Source: Fodinibacter sp963811825
GTDB taxonomy: Bacteria > Actinomycetota > Actinomycetes > Actinomycetales > Dermatophilaceae
Length of the DNA: 64,000 nucleotides
Assembly (NCBI GenBank): GCA_963811825.1
Contig: CAWESS010000022.1
Location: forward strand, 1-64,000
Direction: 5' to 3'
Shown here: piece by piece, positions 52,918-61,666 of the stretch
Layout of the letters: each line of letters begins with the position of its first letter
How positions within the stretch are numbered: position 1 is the first letter of the stretch
Program-made: the position numbers and the translations under genes
The notes under the pieces: generated by a model
Database searches by the model: none
Told to the model about the DNA's origin: nothing
What the model saw: the letters and a program-made list of their open reading frames with translations, nothing else

Positions 52918-54039
52918 ATGTCAGGTGAGCGACCCCGCAGCGCAACGGTGTGCGGCCGGGGTGTGTCCGGAGGGGGACGCACCTTGGAGCGGGGCGCCGC
53001 CGGGCTCGAGTACGCCGGGTTGCTCGCGGCGGTCGTGCTCGTGGTCGGTGCCGTGGTCCTGGGCATCGTGCAGGGGGACCTGGCCCGGCACACGACCAAC
53101 GCCGTGTGCCGCATCTTCCTCGGCGAAGGGTGCGAGGACACCGCCGAGGCGGTGCAGAGCGCGCTGGAGAAGGCCCTCAGCGGGGACTACGTCGCCCTGG
53201 GTGACAGCTTCGCCTCGGGGGAGGGCGCCGGCGACTACCACGACGGCACGAACTACGACAACCGGGACGACTGGAACCCCGGCAACTGGGGCGACGACTC
53301 GCACAACCGCTGCCGGCGCTCGGCGTCGTCCTACGCCGAGCAGACCTACAACTCCGCCGACTTCGACTTCGCGGGTGGCTTCACCGCCGTCTACTGCTCC
53401 GGCGCCACGCAGAGCGACCTGGACAACCCGAACGACAGCAACGACGACGAGGGCCCGCAGCTGGACGCCCTCAACGACGACACCTCCCTGGTCACGATGT
53501 CCATCGGTGGCAACGACCTCGGGTTCGGCGAGGTGCTGGCCGCCTGCGTGCTCAACGGCGGCAGCGGGGTCGCGTGGACCGACGGCTGCCAGTCCGACTG
53601 GAACGACACCCTCGACCAGCGCCTCGAGGACCTGCGGCCCCAGCTCGTCGACCTCTACACGAGGATCCGCGAGCAGGCGCCCAACGCCCGGGTCGTCATC
53701 ATGGGGTACCCGCGCCTGTTCAACGACCCGCCGAGCCAGGAGCTCAACAACATGTTGTTCATCGAGGACCAGGTGTGGATGAACGGCAAGGCCGACGAGC
53801 TCAACGCCATGCTGCGGGAGGCCTGCCGGGAGGCCGGCGTGGAGTTCATCGACCCCACGGCGGCCTTCCTCGGCCACGGGGTCGGCGCCCCCGACGGCGA
53901 GCAGTGGATCAACGACCTCGACTGGGGCGGGCCCGGACTGGCCATCACCGATCCCGGCTCGTTCCACCCCAACGCCCAGGGGCACGCGGCCATGGCCGAC
54001 CTGCTCGCCGAGCAGCTGCGCGACCCGAGGTACCCGTGA
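52918..54039 (+). CDS. SGNH/GDSL esterase with prepilin-type leader
   Basis: 373 aa. Residues 22-55: TLERGAAGLEYAGLLAAVVL with Gly at the cleavage point, Glu at +5 and a membrane helix, followed by NAVCRIFLGEGCEDT, the same Cys-IF-Cys signature as the two paralogues at 32866 and 36830. Residues 85-373 are an SGNH hydrolase: block I YVALGDSFASGEGAGDY, block III SIGGNDLGFGE, block V DPGSFHPNAQGH with the catalytic Asp/His. It should hydrolyse an ester (lipid or acetylated carbohydrate) at the cell surface. Complete and in frame. The product would be a Tad-processed enzyme. Confidence 0.9.
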   Translation: MSGERPRSATVCGRGVSGGGRTLERGAAGLEYAGLLAAVVLVVGAVVLGIVQGDLARHTTNAVCRIFLGEGCEDTAEAVQSALEKALSGDYVALGDSFASGEGAGDYHDGTNYDNRDDWNPGNWGDDSHNRCRRSASSYAEQTYNSADFDFAGGFTAVYCSGATQSDLDNPNDSNDDEGPQLDALNDDTSLVTMSIGGNDLGFGEVLAACVLNGGSGVAWTDGCQSDWNDTLDQRLEDLRPQLVDLYTRIREQAPNARVVIMGYPRLFNDPPSQELNNMLFIEDQVWMNGKADELNAMLREACREAGVEFIDPTAAFLGHGVGAPDGEQWINDLDWGGPGLAITDPGSFHPNAQGHAAMADLLAEQLRDPRYP

Positions 54040-54758
54040 TGACCGGGCCGCGCGACGTACAGTTCCTGGCCATGGGGACTCGACGGGGACGGTCGGCGGG
54101 CATCGTGCTCGCCCTGACGGGAGCGTTGTTCATGGGTGGCTGCGGCGACGACGGGACGGGCTCGCCGGTGTCTCCGGCGGCCAGCGCGCAGGGGACGGGC
54201 ACGGCATCCGCCCCACCCACCGCGTCGGGCAGCGACGCCGAGCTCGAGGCGCGGGCCACGTCACGGTTCATCCCGTTGACCGCCCTCGGTGAGGGGTGGC
54301 GCGAGAGCCAGCCGCCGCCGCCCGGCTTCGGGCTCACCGTGTGCGGGGTCGACATCGAGCCGGAGGAGCCGCTGGGTTCGGCCCGGCAACGGTTCACGAA
54401 GTCCGCCGTCGGGCCGTTCGTCGCGCAGTACGTCCAGGCGCACCGCGAGGGCCTGGCCGACGAGGTCGTGCGGGCCCTGCAGGCGGCGCTGCCCACCTGC
54501 ACGACGTTCGAGACGCGCGGTGAGTCGCCGACCAGCCCGGTCACCCGCTTCGACATCGAGCCGGTCGACGTCGGGTCGGTGCCGGGTGACGCCGTCGTCT
54601 GGCGGATGACCTCGCAGGGGGAGCAGCCGATCACCCAGGACGTCGCCCTCGTCGCGGACGGTGAGTTCCTCATCGGCGTGGTCTCGTACGTGGCAGGTGG
54701 CCCGCCGGACCCCGCCGTGGTCAGCTCGGCGGTGGCGGCGATTCCCGACGGCGACTGA
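54039..54758 (+). CDS. Lipoprotein following the esterase gene
   Basis: 239 aa from ATG 54039, which overlaps the esterase stop (TGATG); ATG 54072, 8 nt after TACAGT, gives a cleaner signal (MGTRRGRSAGIVLALTGAL) and may be a second leaderless start. Lipobox MGGC. The outer domain contains FGLTVCGVDIEPEEP, VVRALQAALPTCTTFET and EFLIGVVSYV, like actinobacterial sensor-type lipoproteins (PknH-sensor-like). Position suggests a function with the esterase. Confidence 0.75.
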   Translation: MTGPRDVQFLAMGTRRGRSAGIVLALTGALFMGGCGDDGTGSPVSPAASAQGTGTASAPPTASGSDAELEARATSRFIPLTALGEGWRESQPPPPGFGLTVCGVDIEPEEPLGSARQRFTKSAVGPFVAQYVQAHREGLADEVVRALQAALPTCTTFETRGESPTSPVTRFDIEPVDVGSVPGDAVVWRMTSQGEQPITQDVALVADGEFLIGVVSYVAGGPPDPAVVSSAVAAIPDGD

Positions 54759-54821
54759 CCGAAGCGTCGGCCCGAGGGCACGCGACGGCATCCGCGGCTT
54801 CCCCAGCTCGTCGTGACCTGT

Positions 54822-54850
54822 TTGTGACATTTGCCGTTCAGGTCTACTCT
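54822..54850 (+). promoter_or_regulatory. Promoter of the riboswitch-rpf transcript
   Basis: TTGTGA and TACTCT are separated by exactly 17 bp, about 24 bp upstream of the riboswitch. It is the only good promoter match in this interval. Confidence 0.65.
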
Positions 54851-54873
54851 CGCTGGAACGCCTTCTGAATGGA

Positions 54874-55078
54874 TCGCGCCCCCGAGATCGGTTTTGCCGA
54901 GTCCTGCCACCGTCCCGGGCCCCTTCGCACCACCGCTTGGCAGGAGCGGGGGACCCACTTGTGGGGCCGTCCTCGTGGTTCGAGGTCGACTCCTTGGGGT
55001 GAAGCCGGATCTCGACCTCGTGTCGGGCACGGCCGGGCGACCTCAGCCCGAACCCGACAGCTCACCTCGTAGGCGCGA
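54874..55078 (+). ncRNA. c-di-AMP riboswitch (ydaO/yuaA class)
   Basis: P1 is closed by TCGCGCC (54874-54880) and GGCGCGA (55072-55078). Inside are the conserved segments of this class: GCAGGAGCGGGGGACCCAC, TTGGGGTGAAGCCGG, and the 3' signature ACCCGACAGCTCACCTCGTA. It lies directly before an rpf-type cell-wall hydrolase gene, the usual actinobacterial target. c-di-AMP binding normally turns expression off. Confidence 0.93.
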
Positions 55079-55087
55079 GAGGCCACC

Positions 55088-55864
55088 ATGACTCTGCTGT
55101 CCATTCCCGGGCGTCACCGATCAACCGCCCCGTTCAGTGTTTTCTCCGAGATCTCCACCGTGCTCGGGCAGGCCAGCCTGTCCGGCGCCCGGGTCGCAGC
55201 GACCGTCGGCGTCGCCGGTGGCCTCATGGCTGCGGGGTCGTCGATCCCGGCGCAGGCCGCGCCGGCGAAGGCAGCCGCTGTCCGCGTCGCGGCAGCACCC
55301 GTGGCCGTGGCCCCCGCCGCGACTCCGGCAGCGCTTCCCGCCGCGACCAGGGCCTACCTCACGGTCACCCTGCGCAAGGGGAACTCGTACCACTCGCAGA
55401 ACAAGACCCTCCAGCGACGCCTGAACGCGGTGGGTGCCGCACTCGCCGTCGACGGGCGCTTCGGCCCCAAGACCCTGGCCGCGGTCAAGAAGTACCAGCG
55501 CTCCAAGGGCCTGGCCGTCGACGGCATCGTGGGTCCGAAGACCCGCAAGTCCCTCAAGCTGACGGCGCCCAGGTCGGCCGCCGCACCGGCGTCGCGCTCG
55601 TCCTCGCGCACGGCCATCAACCTGGCCCGCTCCGCGATGTGGGACCGGATCGCCCAGTGCGAGTCCGGCGGTCGCTGGAGCATCAACACCGGGAACGGCT
55701 ACTACGGCGGCCTGCAGTTCGACTACAGCACCTGGCTCAGCGTCAACGGTGACGACTTCGCCTCGCGGGCCGACCGGGCGTCGCGGGCCGAGCAGATCAC
55801 CGTCGCCAACCGGCTCTACGCCAAGCGTGGGCTGCAGCCGTGGGGCTGCCGCCACGCCGCCTGA
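55088..55864 (+). CDS. rpf: Resuscitation-promoting factor-like transglycosylase
   Basis: 258 aa. A long signal region ends near AQAAPAKA (residue 60). Residues 95-155 are a peptidoglycan-binding domain (RKGNSYHSQNKTLQRRLNAV, VDGRFGPKTLAAVKKYQ). Residues 180-258 are the Rpf domain: MWDRIAQCESGGRWSINTGN with the catalytic Glu, YYGGLQFDYSTW and QPWGCRH. It cleaves peptidoglycan during regrowth and is exported. Controlled by the c-di-AMP riboswitch, linking it to disA at the end of the window. Confidence 0.95.
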   Translation: MTLLSIPGRHRSTAPFSVFSEISTVLGQASLSGARVAATVGVAGGLMAAGSSIPAQAAPAKAAAVRVAAAPVAVAPAATPAALPAATRAYLTVTLRKGNSYHSQNKTLQRRLNAVGAALAVDGRFGPKTLAAVKKYQRSKGLAVDGIVGPKTRKSLKLTAPRSAAAPASRSSSRTAINLARSAMWDRIAQCESGGRWSINTGNGYYGGLQFDYSTWLSVNGDDFASRADRASRAEQITVANRLYAKRGLQPWGCRHAA

Positions 55865-55879
55865 CCTCGTCGGGAAACA

Positions 55880-55923
55880 GAGATCGGTTGGCGCGCAGCA
55901 ACTGCTGCGTGCCAACCGATCTC
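55880..55923. terminator. Bidirectional terminator between rpf and ino1
   Basis: The 21-nt arms at 55880-55900 and 55903-55923 pair with one G-T wobble (core GAGATCGGTTGGC / GCCAACCGATCTC). It is between convergent genes. Confidence 0.88.
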
Positions 55924-55959
55924 CGCGTCATGCACCGAGGCGAGCTCGGCGCAGGATGC

Positions 55960-57051
55960 TCAGCGCTCTTCGGTGCCGGCGATGAAGGCCTCGAGCTTGG
56001 CGCGACCGACGTCGTCGGGGCGCTGCTCCGGCGGGGACTTCATGAGGTAGGACGACGCCGACAGCAGGGCGCCACCGATGCCGCGGTCCTTGGCGATCTT
56101 CGCCGCACGGATGGCGTCGATGATGATGCCGGCCGAGTTCGGGGAGTCCCAGACCTCGAGCTTGTACTCGAGGTTGAGCGGGGCATCGCCGAATGCGCGA
56201 CCCTCGAGGCGGACGTAGGCCCACTTGCGGTCATCGAGCCACGCGACGTAGTCGGACGGGCCGATGTGCACGTTCTTGTCGTGGATCTTGCCGGCCAGCG
56301 AACCCTCGAGGTTCGAGGTGACGGCCTGGGTCTTGGAGACCTTCTTGGACTCGAGGCGCTCGCGCTCGAGCATGTTCTTGAAGTCCATGTTGCCGCCGAC
56401 GTTGAGCTGGTAGGTGCGGTCCAGCGCGACGCCACGGTCCTCGAACAGCTTGGCCATGACGCGGTGCGTGATGGTCGCCCCGACCTGGCTCTTGATGTCA
56501 TCACCGATGACCGGCACGCCGGCCTCCTCGAACTTCGCGGCCCACTCGGGGTCGGACGCGATGAACACGGGCAGGGCGTTGACGAAGGCGACGCCCGCGT
56601 CGATCGCGCACTGCGCGTAGAACTTGTCGGCCAGCTCCGAGCCGACCGGGAGGTAGGACACGAGCACGTCGACCTGGGCGTCGCGCAGCGTGGCGACGAC
56701 GTCGACCGGGTCGGCAGCCGACTCGTCGATGGTCTCGCGGTAGTACTTGCCGAGCCCGTCGAGGGTCGTGCCACGCAGGACGGTGATGCCGGTGGTCGGC
56801 ACGTCCGCGATCTTGATGGTGTTGTTCTCGGAGGCGTTGATGGCCTCGGCGAGGTCCTTGCCGACCTTCTTGTCGTCGACGTCGAACGCGGCGACGAACT
56901 CGACGTCGCGTACGTGGTAGTCACCGAAGTTGACGTGCATCAGGCCGGGAACGGTCTGGGTCGGGTCGGCGTCCCGGTAGTAGTGCACGCCCTGGACGAG
57001 CGACGACGCACAGTTGCCGACGCCGACGATGGCGACGCGGATGGAACCCAT
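55960..57051 (-). CDS. ino1: Inositol-3-phosphate synthase
   Basis: 363 aa. NAD-binding GSIRVAIVGVGNCASSLVQG at the start, then VPVIGDDIKSQVGATITHR, LNVGGNMDFKNML and KKVSKTQAVTSNL, the actinobacterial short-form myo-inositol-1-phosphate synthase. It converts glucose 6-phosphate to inositol 3-phosphate, the precursor of phosphatidylinositol and mycothiol. It lies 77 bp after padR in the same direction, a conserved pair. Confidence 0.97.
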   Translation of the reverse strand: MGSIRVAIVGVGNCASSLVQGVHYYRDADPTQTVPGLMHVNFGDYHVRDVEFVAAFDVDDKKVGKDLAEAINASENNTIKIADVPTTGITVLRGTTLDGLGKYYRETIDESAADPVDVVATLRDAQVDVLVSYLPVGSELADKFYAQCAIDAGVAFVNALPVFIASDPEWAAKFEEAGVPVIGDDIKSQVGATITHRVMAKLFEDRGVALDRTYQLNVGGNMDFKNMLERERLESKKVSKTQAVTSNLEGSLAGKIHDKNVHIGPSDYVAWLDDRKWAYVRLEGRAFGDAPLNLEYKLEVWDSPNSAGIIIDAIRAAKIAKDRGIGGALLSASSYLMKSPPEQRPDDVGRAKLEAFIAGTEER

Positions 57052-57128
57052 GTGCTTCTCCTGCGGTTGGTGTCGAGTGGGTTGGGTGTTGCGGTGTGCC
57101 GGTGCGCCCGGATGGCGCGGGGCGGCAC

Positions 57129-57695
57129 CTACGGCTGGGGGCCGGGGTCTGTGGGGTGGCGCCGTTCGGCGTCGATGAGCTCGCTGAGCCAGCGGACCTC
57201 GCGCTCGGTGGTCTCCTCACCGTGCCGCTGGAGGGCCGTCGTGTAGGCGTCGAGGCGCTCGCGGCTGCGGGTGGCGGAGTCGCGCACCCGCTCGAGGTCC
57301 TCCTCGACCCGCGAGCGCCGGCCTTCGAGGATCCGCAGGCGGACGTCGCGCTCGGTGCGGGCGAAGAAGGCGAAGCGCACGTCGAAGCCGTCGTCGTCGT
57401 AGGCGGAGGCGTCGGTGCGGGCGACGAGCGCCGCGAAGTGCTCCTTGCCGACCGCGGTCAGCTCGTAGACGACCCGGGGGCGACGGCCGGTGGGGCCGGC
57501 GGGGTCGGTGGTCTCGGCGATGAGGCCGTGCTCGAGCAGGTCGCGCAGCGCCGGGTAGAGCGTGCCGTAGGACAGGGCCCGGAACGGGCCGAGCGCGGTG
57601 TTGAGGCGGCGGCGCAGGTCGTAGCCGTGGGTCGGGCCGTCGTGGAGGAGGCCGAGGACGGCGAACTCCAGGAGCTGGGCGCGGCGGCTCTTCAC
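57129..57695 (-). CDS. PadR-family transcriptional regulator
   Basis: 188 aa from GTG 57695 behind AGGAGGT. The N-terminal winged helix reads AQLLEFAVLGLLHDGPTHGYDLRRRL and LSYGTLYPALRDLLEHGLI, followed by the wing (RRPRVVYELTAVGKEHF). The C-terminal half is a long coiled-coil dimerisation region (RRSRVEEDLERVRDSATRSR). It probably represses the divergent intergenic promoters or the ino1 unit. The PadR-ino1 pair is conserved in actinobacteria. Confidence 0.93.
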   Translation of the reverse strand: MKSRRAQLLEFAVLGLLHDGPTHGYDLRRRLNTALGPFRALSYGTLYPALRDLLEHGLIAETTDPAGPTGRRPRVVYELTAVGKEHFAALVARTDASAYDDDGFDVRFAFFARTERDVRLRILEGRRSRVEEDLERVRDSATRSRERLDAYTTALQRHGEETTEREVRWLSELIDAERRHPTDPGPQP

Positions 57696-57723
57696 GGCAT
57701 ACCTCCTTCTGGCTCGGAACAGA

Positions 57724-57780
57724 CCTGACATACGGGGCGTTTGTCAGGTGCAAGGTATCATGGATATATCGGCGCGATAC
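57724..57780. promoter_or_regulatory. Candidate PadR operator region
   Basis: CCTGACA and TGTCAGG form an inverted repeat spanning 57724-57748. Next, GATATATC (57763-57770) is a perfect palindrome flanked by GTATC (57755-57759) and GATAC (57776-57780). AT-rich dyads in the padR-pbp divergent region are the obvious sites for autoregulation. The remainder to 57936 holds the penicillin-binding protein leader. Confidence 0.45.
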
Positions 57781-57936
57781 ATCGAGCCAGCGCAGTGAGG
57801 CGCCGGCCGCCCCCGGCCCGTTCAGGGTTCTCCAAGAAACCCGGTCATACTGGCCGTGGGGCCAAGGGTCCTCGACCCTTGCCTGCGCCGTCGTCCGACC
57901 CGCTGCCACCCCACGTTCCCGAACCCGGAAAGTCGC

Positions 57937-60148
57937 ATGAGTCAACGCCAGTCCCGCACCCCAGCGAGCCCTCCGGGCCGTCGCCGCGCCCCGGCACCCG
58001 CCGGCCGATCCCGTGGCCGCACGTGGCTGCGCCGTGGCCTGTGGACCATGCTCGCGCTCGCGATCATGGGCGTGACCGCGCTGGGGGTCGCCTACGCGCG
58101 CACCGACGTCCCCGAACCGAACGAGATCGCGACGGCGCAGACGTCGATCGTCTACTTCGCCGACGGCAAGACCGAGCTCGGTCGACTGTCCGACAGCGAG
58201 GGCAACCGGGAGTCCGTGCCGCTCTCGGAGGTTCCCGACCACATGCAGAAGGCGCTCCTCGCCGGGGAGGACCAGAACTTCTACCAGAACAACGGCATCT
58301 CGCCGAGCGGTATCGCGCGCGCGGTCTGGGTCGCCGTCAAGGGCGGCCAGGCGACGCAGGGTGGCTCGACGATCACCCAGCAGTACGTGAAGAACTACTT
58401 CCTCACCTCGGACCGCACCCTCTCCCGCAAGGCTCGCGAGATCCTGCTGGCCGTGAAGATCGACCGGCAGCAGACCAAGGACGAGATCCTCGAGAACTAC
58501 CTCAACACGATCTACTACGGGCGCGGGGCCTACGGCATCCAGACCGCGGCCGACGCCTACTTCAACAAGGACGTCTCCGAGCTGACCGTCGCCGAGAGCG
58601 CCTTCCTCGCCTCCGCGATCCGCGGCCCGTCGCTCTACGACCCGGGTCTGGGCGAGGAGCAGGCGGCCAACGCCGAGGAGCGTTCCGGCTACATCCTGGA
58701 CGCCATGGTCGAGAACGGCTGGCTCACCGCTGCCGAGCGCGAGGCGGCCACCTTCCCCGACACCTTCGTGAAGTACGTCCCCCGGACCCAGCGTGGCACG
58801 TCCGGGTACATCATCGAGATGGTCAAGAACGAGCTCGTCAACACGCACAAGATCTCCGAGTCCGACATCGACCGGGGTGGTCTTCGGGTGGTCTCGACGA
58901 TCGAGCGCCCCAAGCAGGTGGCGATGGAGAAGGCCATCAAGGACGAGCGGCCGTCCGAGGACGACATCAGCCTCGGCATGACCTCGATCACGCCCGGCGA
59001 CGGTGCGATCGTCGCGCTCTACGGCGGCGCGGACTACGCCAAGCGTCCGCAGAACGCGGTCACCCAGGACAAGATGCAGGCCGGGTCGACGTTCAAGATC
59101 TTCACGCTCATCGCGGCCCTGCAGTCCGGCGACTTCAGCCTGCGGTCCACGCTCAACGGCGCGAGCCCGCGGTACTTCGAGGAGTTCGCGGACGAGTCCG
59201 CCGACACCGCTGCGGCCCGACGCGGCCGGGTCAAGAACTTCGGCAACGAGTCCTTCGGGCGGATCGACCTGCGACGTGCGACCGGCGAGTCGGTCAACAC
59301 CGTCTACGCCGAGCTCAACATCGAGGCCGGCGCTGAGAACTCGATGAAGGCCGCGCAGGATGCCGGGGTGCGCAGCCCGCTGGAGGCCAACGTCGGCAAC
59401 GTGCTCGGCACCGACTACGTCACCGTGCTCGACATGGCCAGTGCGTACGCCACGATCGCGGCCGAGGGTGTCCGGGCAAACCCGTACATCGTCAAGCAGA
59501 TCGGCTTCTACGACGAGGGTGTCGAGCCCATCACGGTCGAGCCGGTCACCCAGCAGGTCTTCGACAAGGACCTCATGTCCGACGTCATCGACGCGATGAC
59601 CTACCCGGTCGAGGGGGGCTCCGCCCGCTACGTCGGTCGGAACCTGGACCGCCCGGCCGCGGGGAAGACCGGCACCTCCGAGAGCTTCCGGTCCGCCTGG
59701 TTCGACGGGTACGTCCCGCAGCTGGCGGCGGCCGTCGGCCTCTACCGCAGCGGCCCCGACGGTGAGGAGCTCCCGATGGAGGACCTGCCTGACTCGGGGG
59801 ACATCACCGGCGGCACCTACCCCGCGCGGATCTGGACGGCGTACATGGAGACGGCCCTGGAGGGCACCGACGTCGTGGAGTTCCCCGAGCCGGCCAACAT
59901 CAACAAGGACGCCAAGAACCGACCGGCCCCGACCTCGAAGCCCCCGACGACGACGAGTGCTCCCGAGACCTCGACGACCGCGCCGCCCACGACGGCGCCG
60001 CCCACCTCCGCGGAGCCGGAGCCGACCACGCCGGAGCCGACCGAGTCAGAGCCCGGAGCCGGAGCCGTCCGAGACGCCGTCGAACGGGAACGGGAACGGC
60101 AATCCCGGCGGCGGGAAACCCGGCCCGTCCGCCTCACCCGGAGGCTGA
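57937..60148 (+). CDS. Class A penicillin-binding protein (C-terminal frameshift)
   Basis: About 735 aa. One membrane helix (residues 35-55). GT51 transglycosylase with EDQNFYQNNGISP and GGSTITQQYVKNY. Transpeptidase motifs: SxxK in AGSTFKIFTL, SxN in GESVNTVYAEL and KTG in AGKTGTSES. The tail is a Thr/Pro/Ser/Glu spacer. Near 60050 the frame changes: the natural end is PEPEPSETPSNGNGNGNPGGG to stop 60148, while the unshifted frame runs on to 60306 with an unlikely Arg-rich sequence. It polymerises and crosslinks peptidoglycan outside the membrane. Confidence 0.93.
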
Positions 60149-60309
60149 CCCGCGCTCGCGAGTTGGGGGATGCCGTCCCGGCCGGTATCCTGAGCAGGTT
60201 GCCCTCTGAGCGGCCTGTGGAAAACTCTGCGGTCCTGTCGGCAGCAATGCATACCCTCCTGTCACGGAGACTCCGTGACCGCCACAGACCAAAGGAGGCG
60301 GGTTAACGC

Positions 60310-60597
60310 ATGCGTCAGTACGAACTCATGGTCATCCTCGACCCAGAGCTCGATGACCGGACCGTCCAGCCCTCGCTGGAGCGGTTCCTCAAGGTCGTGA
60401 CCACCGATGGTGGCTCCGTCGACAACGTCGACATCTGGGGCCGTCGCCGCCTGGCCTACGAGATCAAGAAGAAGGCCGAAGGCATCTACGCCGTCGTCAA
60501 CTTCACCTCCGAGCCGGCCACGGCCAAGGAGCTGGACCGTCAGCTCGGCCTCAACGAGTCGGTCATGCGGACCAAGCTCATGCGCCCCGGCGCCTGA
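60310..60597 (+). CDS. rpsF: 30S ribosomal protein S6
   Basis: 95 aa behind AAAGGAGG. RQYELMVILDPELDDR and NVDIWGRRRLAYEIKKKAEGIYAV are typical S6. It binds 16S rRNA with S18. First gene of the rpsF-ssb-rpsR-rplI operon. The 161 bp upstream contain TGCATACCCT, a possible -10 region. Confidence 0.98.
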   Translation: MRQYELMVILDPELDDRTVQPSLERFLKVVTTDGGSVDNVDIWGRRRLAYEIKKKAEGIYAVVNFTSEPATAKELDRQLGLNESVMRTKLMRPGA

Positions 60598-60654
60598 GTG
60601 ACGTCCCACCACACTCACACCGTCGGTAACAACTCCGAAGGAAGCCCCTGACCC

Positions 60655-61248
60655 ATGGCAGGCGAAACCACCATCACCATCGTCGGCAACCTCACCGCCG
60701 ACCCCGAACTCCGGTTCACCCCCTCGGGTGCCGCCGTCGCGAACTTCACCGTGGCCTCCACGCCGCGCACGTTCGACCGGCAGTCCAACGAGTGGAAGGA
60801 CGGGGAGACCCTCTTCATGCGCTGCTCCGTGTGGCGCGACGCGGCCGAGAACATCGCCGAGTCGCTGCACCGCGGTACCCGCGTGCTCGTGACGGGCCGA
60901 CTGAAGTCGCGCTCGTACGAGACCAAGGAGGGCGAGAAGCGCACCGTCGTCGAGCTCGATGTCGACGAGGTCGGTCCCTCGCTGCGCTACGCGTCGGCGA
61001 AGGTCACCAAGGCCGAGCGCGGCGGTTCCGGCGGTGGCTTCGGCGGCCAGGGTGGCGGCCAGCAGCAGGACCCGTGGGCCACCGGTGGTTCCGCTCCGGC
61101 ACCTCAGGGTGGTCAGGGCGGCTGGGGTGGCCAGCAGGCTCCCGCGCAGCAGCCGCAAGGTGGCCAGCCGGCTCCCGCGCAGCAGCCGCAGGGTGGCCAG
61201 CAGGGTGGCTGGGGCCAGGCGCCCAGCTACGACGAGCCCCCCTTCTGA
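60655..61248 (+). CDS. ssb: Single-stranded DNA-binding protein
   Basis: 197 aa. OB fold: TTITIVGNLTADPELRFTPS, NEWKDGETLFMRCSVWR, RGTRVLVTGRLKSRSYE. A Gly/Gln/Pro-rich linker contains repeated QQPQGGQPAPAQQPQGGQ units. The C-terminal acidic partner-binding tip YDEPPF is present. Coats single-stranded DNA at replication forks. Confidence 0.98.
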   Translation: MAGETTITIVGNLTADPELRFTPSGAAVANFTVASTPRTFDRQSNEWKDGETLFMRCSVWRDAAENIAESLHRGTRVLVTGRLKSRSYETKEGEKRTVVELDVDEVGPSLRYASAKVTKAERGGSGGGFGGQGGGQQQDPWATGGSAPAPQGGQGGWGGQQAPAQQPQGGQPAPAQQPQGGQQGGWGQAPSYDEPPF

Positions 61249-61406
61249 TCCGCACCAGGCTCATTCGCAGCAGGCTGATCCGCACGACCGCATCGACACC
61301 TGGGGCCGCAGCACCGCGGTGACACGGCCCCGTTCACAGCACGACACCATCCCTGGGAGACCAGGGCTCATCCGCCGGCACCGCCCGGCAGAAGGAGAGC
61401 ACCACG

Positions 61407-61643
61407 ATGGCCAAGCCCGCCATTCGCAAGCCCAAGAAGAAGGCCAACCCGCTCAAGGCGGCGAAGGTCGAGAACATCGACTACAAGGACGCCGCGCTCC
61501 TGCGCAAGTTCATCTCCGACCGTGGCAAGATCCGCGCGCGTCGGGTGACCGGTGTCACCGTCCAGGAGCAGCGCCTCATCGCCAACGCCGTCAAGAACGC
61601 GCGCGAGATGGCCCTGCTGCCGTACTCGAGCTCGTCCCGCTGA
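61407..61643 (+). CDS. rpsR: 30S ribosomal protein S18
   Basis: 78 aa. KPKKKANPLKAAKVENIDYK, ALLRKFISDRGKIRARRVTG and RLIANAVKNAREMALLPYS are typical. It lacks the zinc-binding CxxC at the start, so it is the non-zinc form. The 158 bp between ssb and rpsR hold GAAGGAGA just before the ATG and nothing else recognised. Confidence 0.97.
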   Translation: MAKPAIRKPKKKANPLKAAKVENIDYKDAALLRKFISDRGKIRARRVTGVTVQEQRLIANAVKNAREMALLPYSSSSR

Positions 61644-61666
61644 CCGGTCGAGAAGGAGCCAACACG

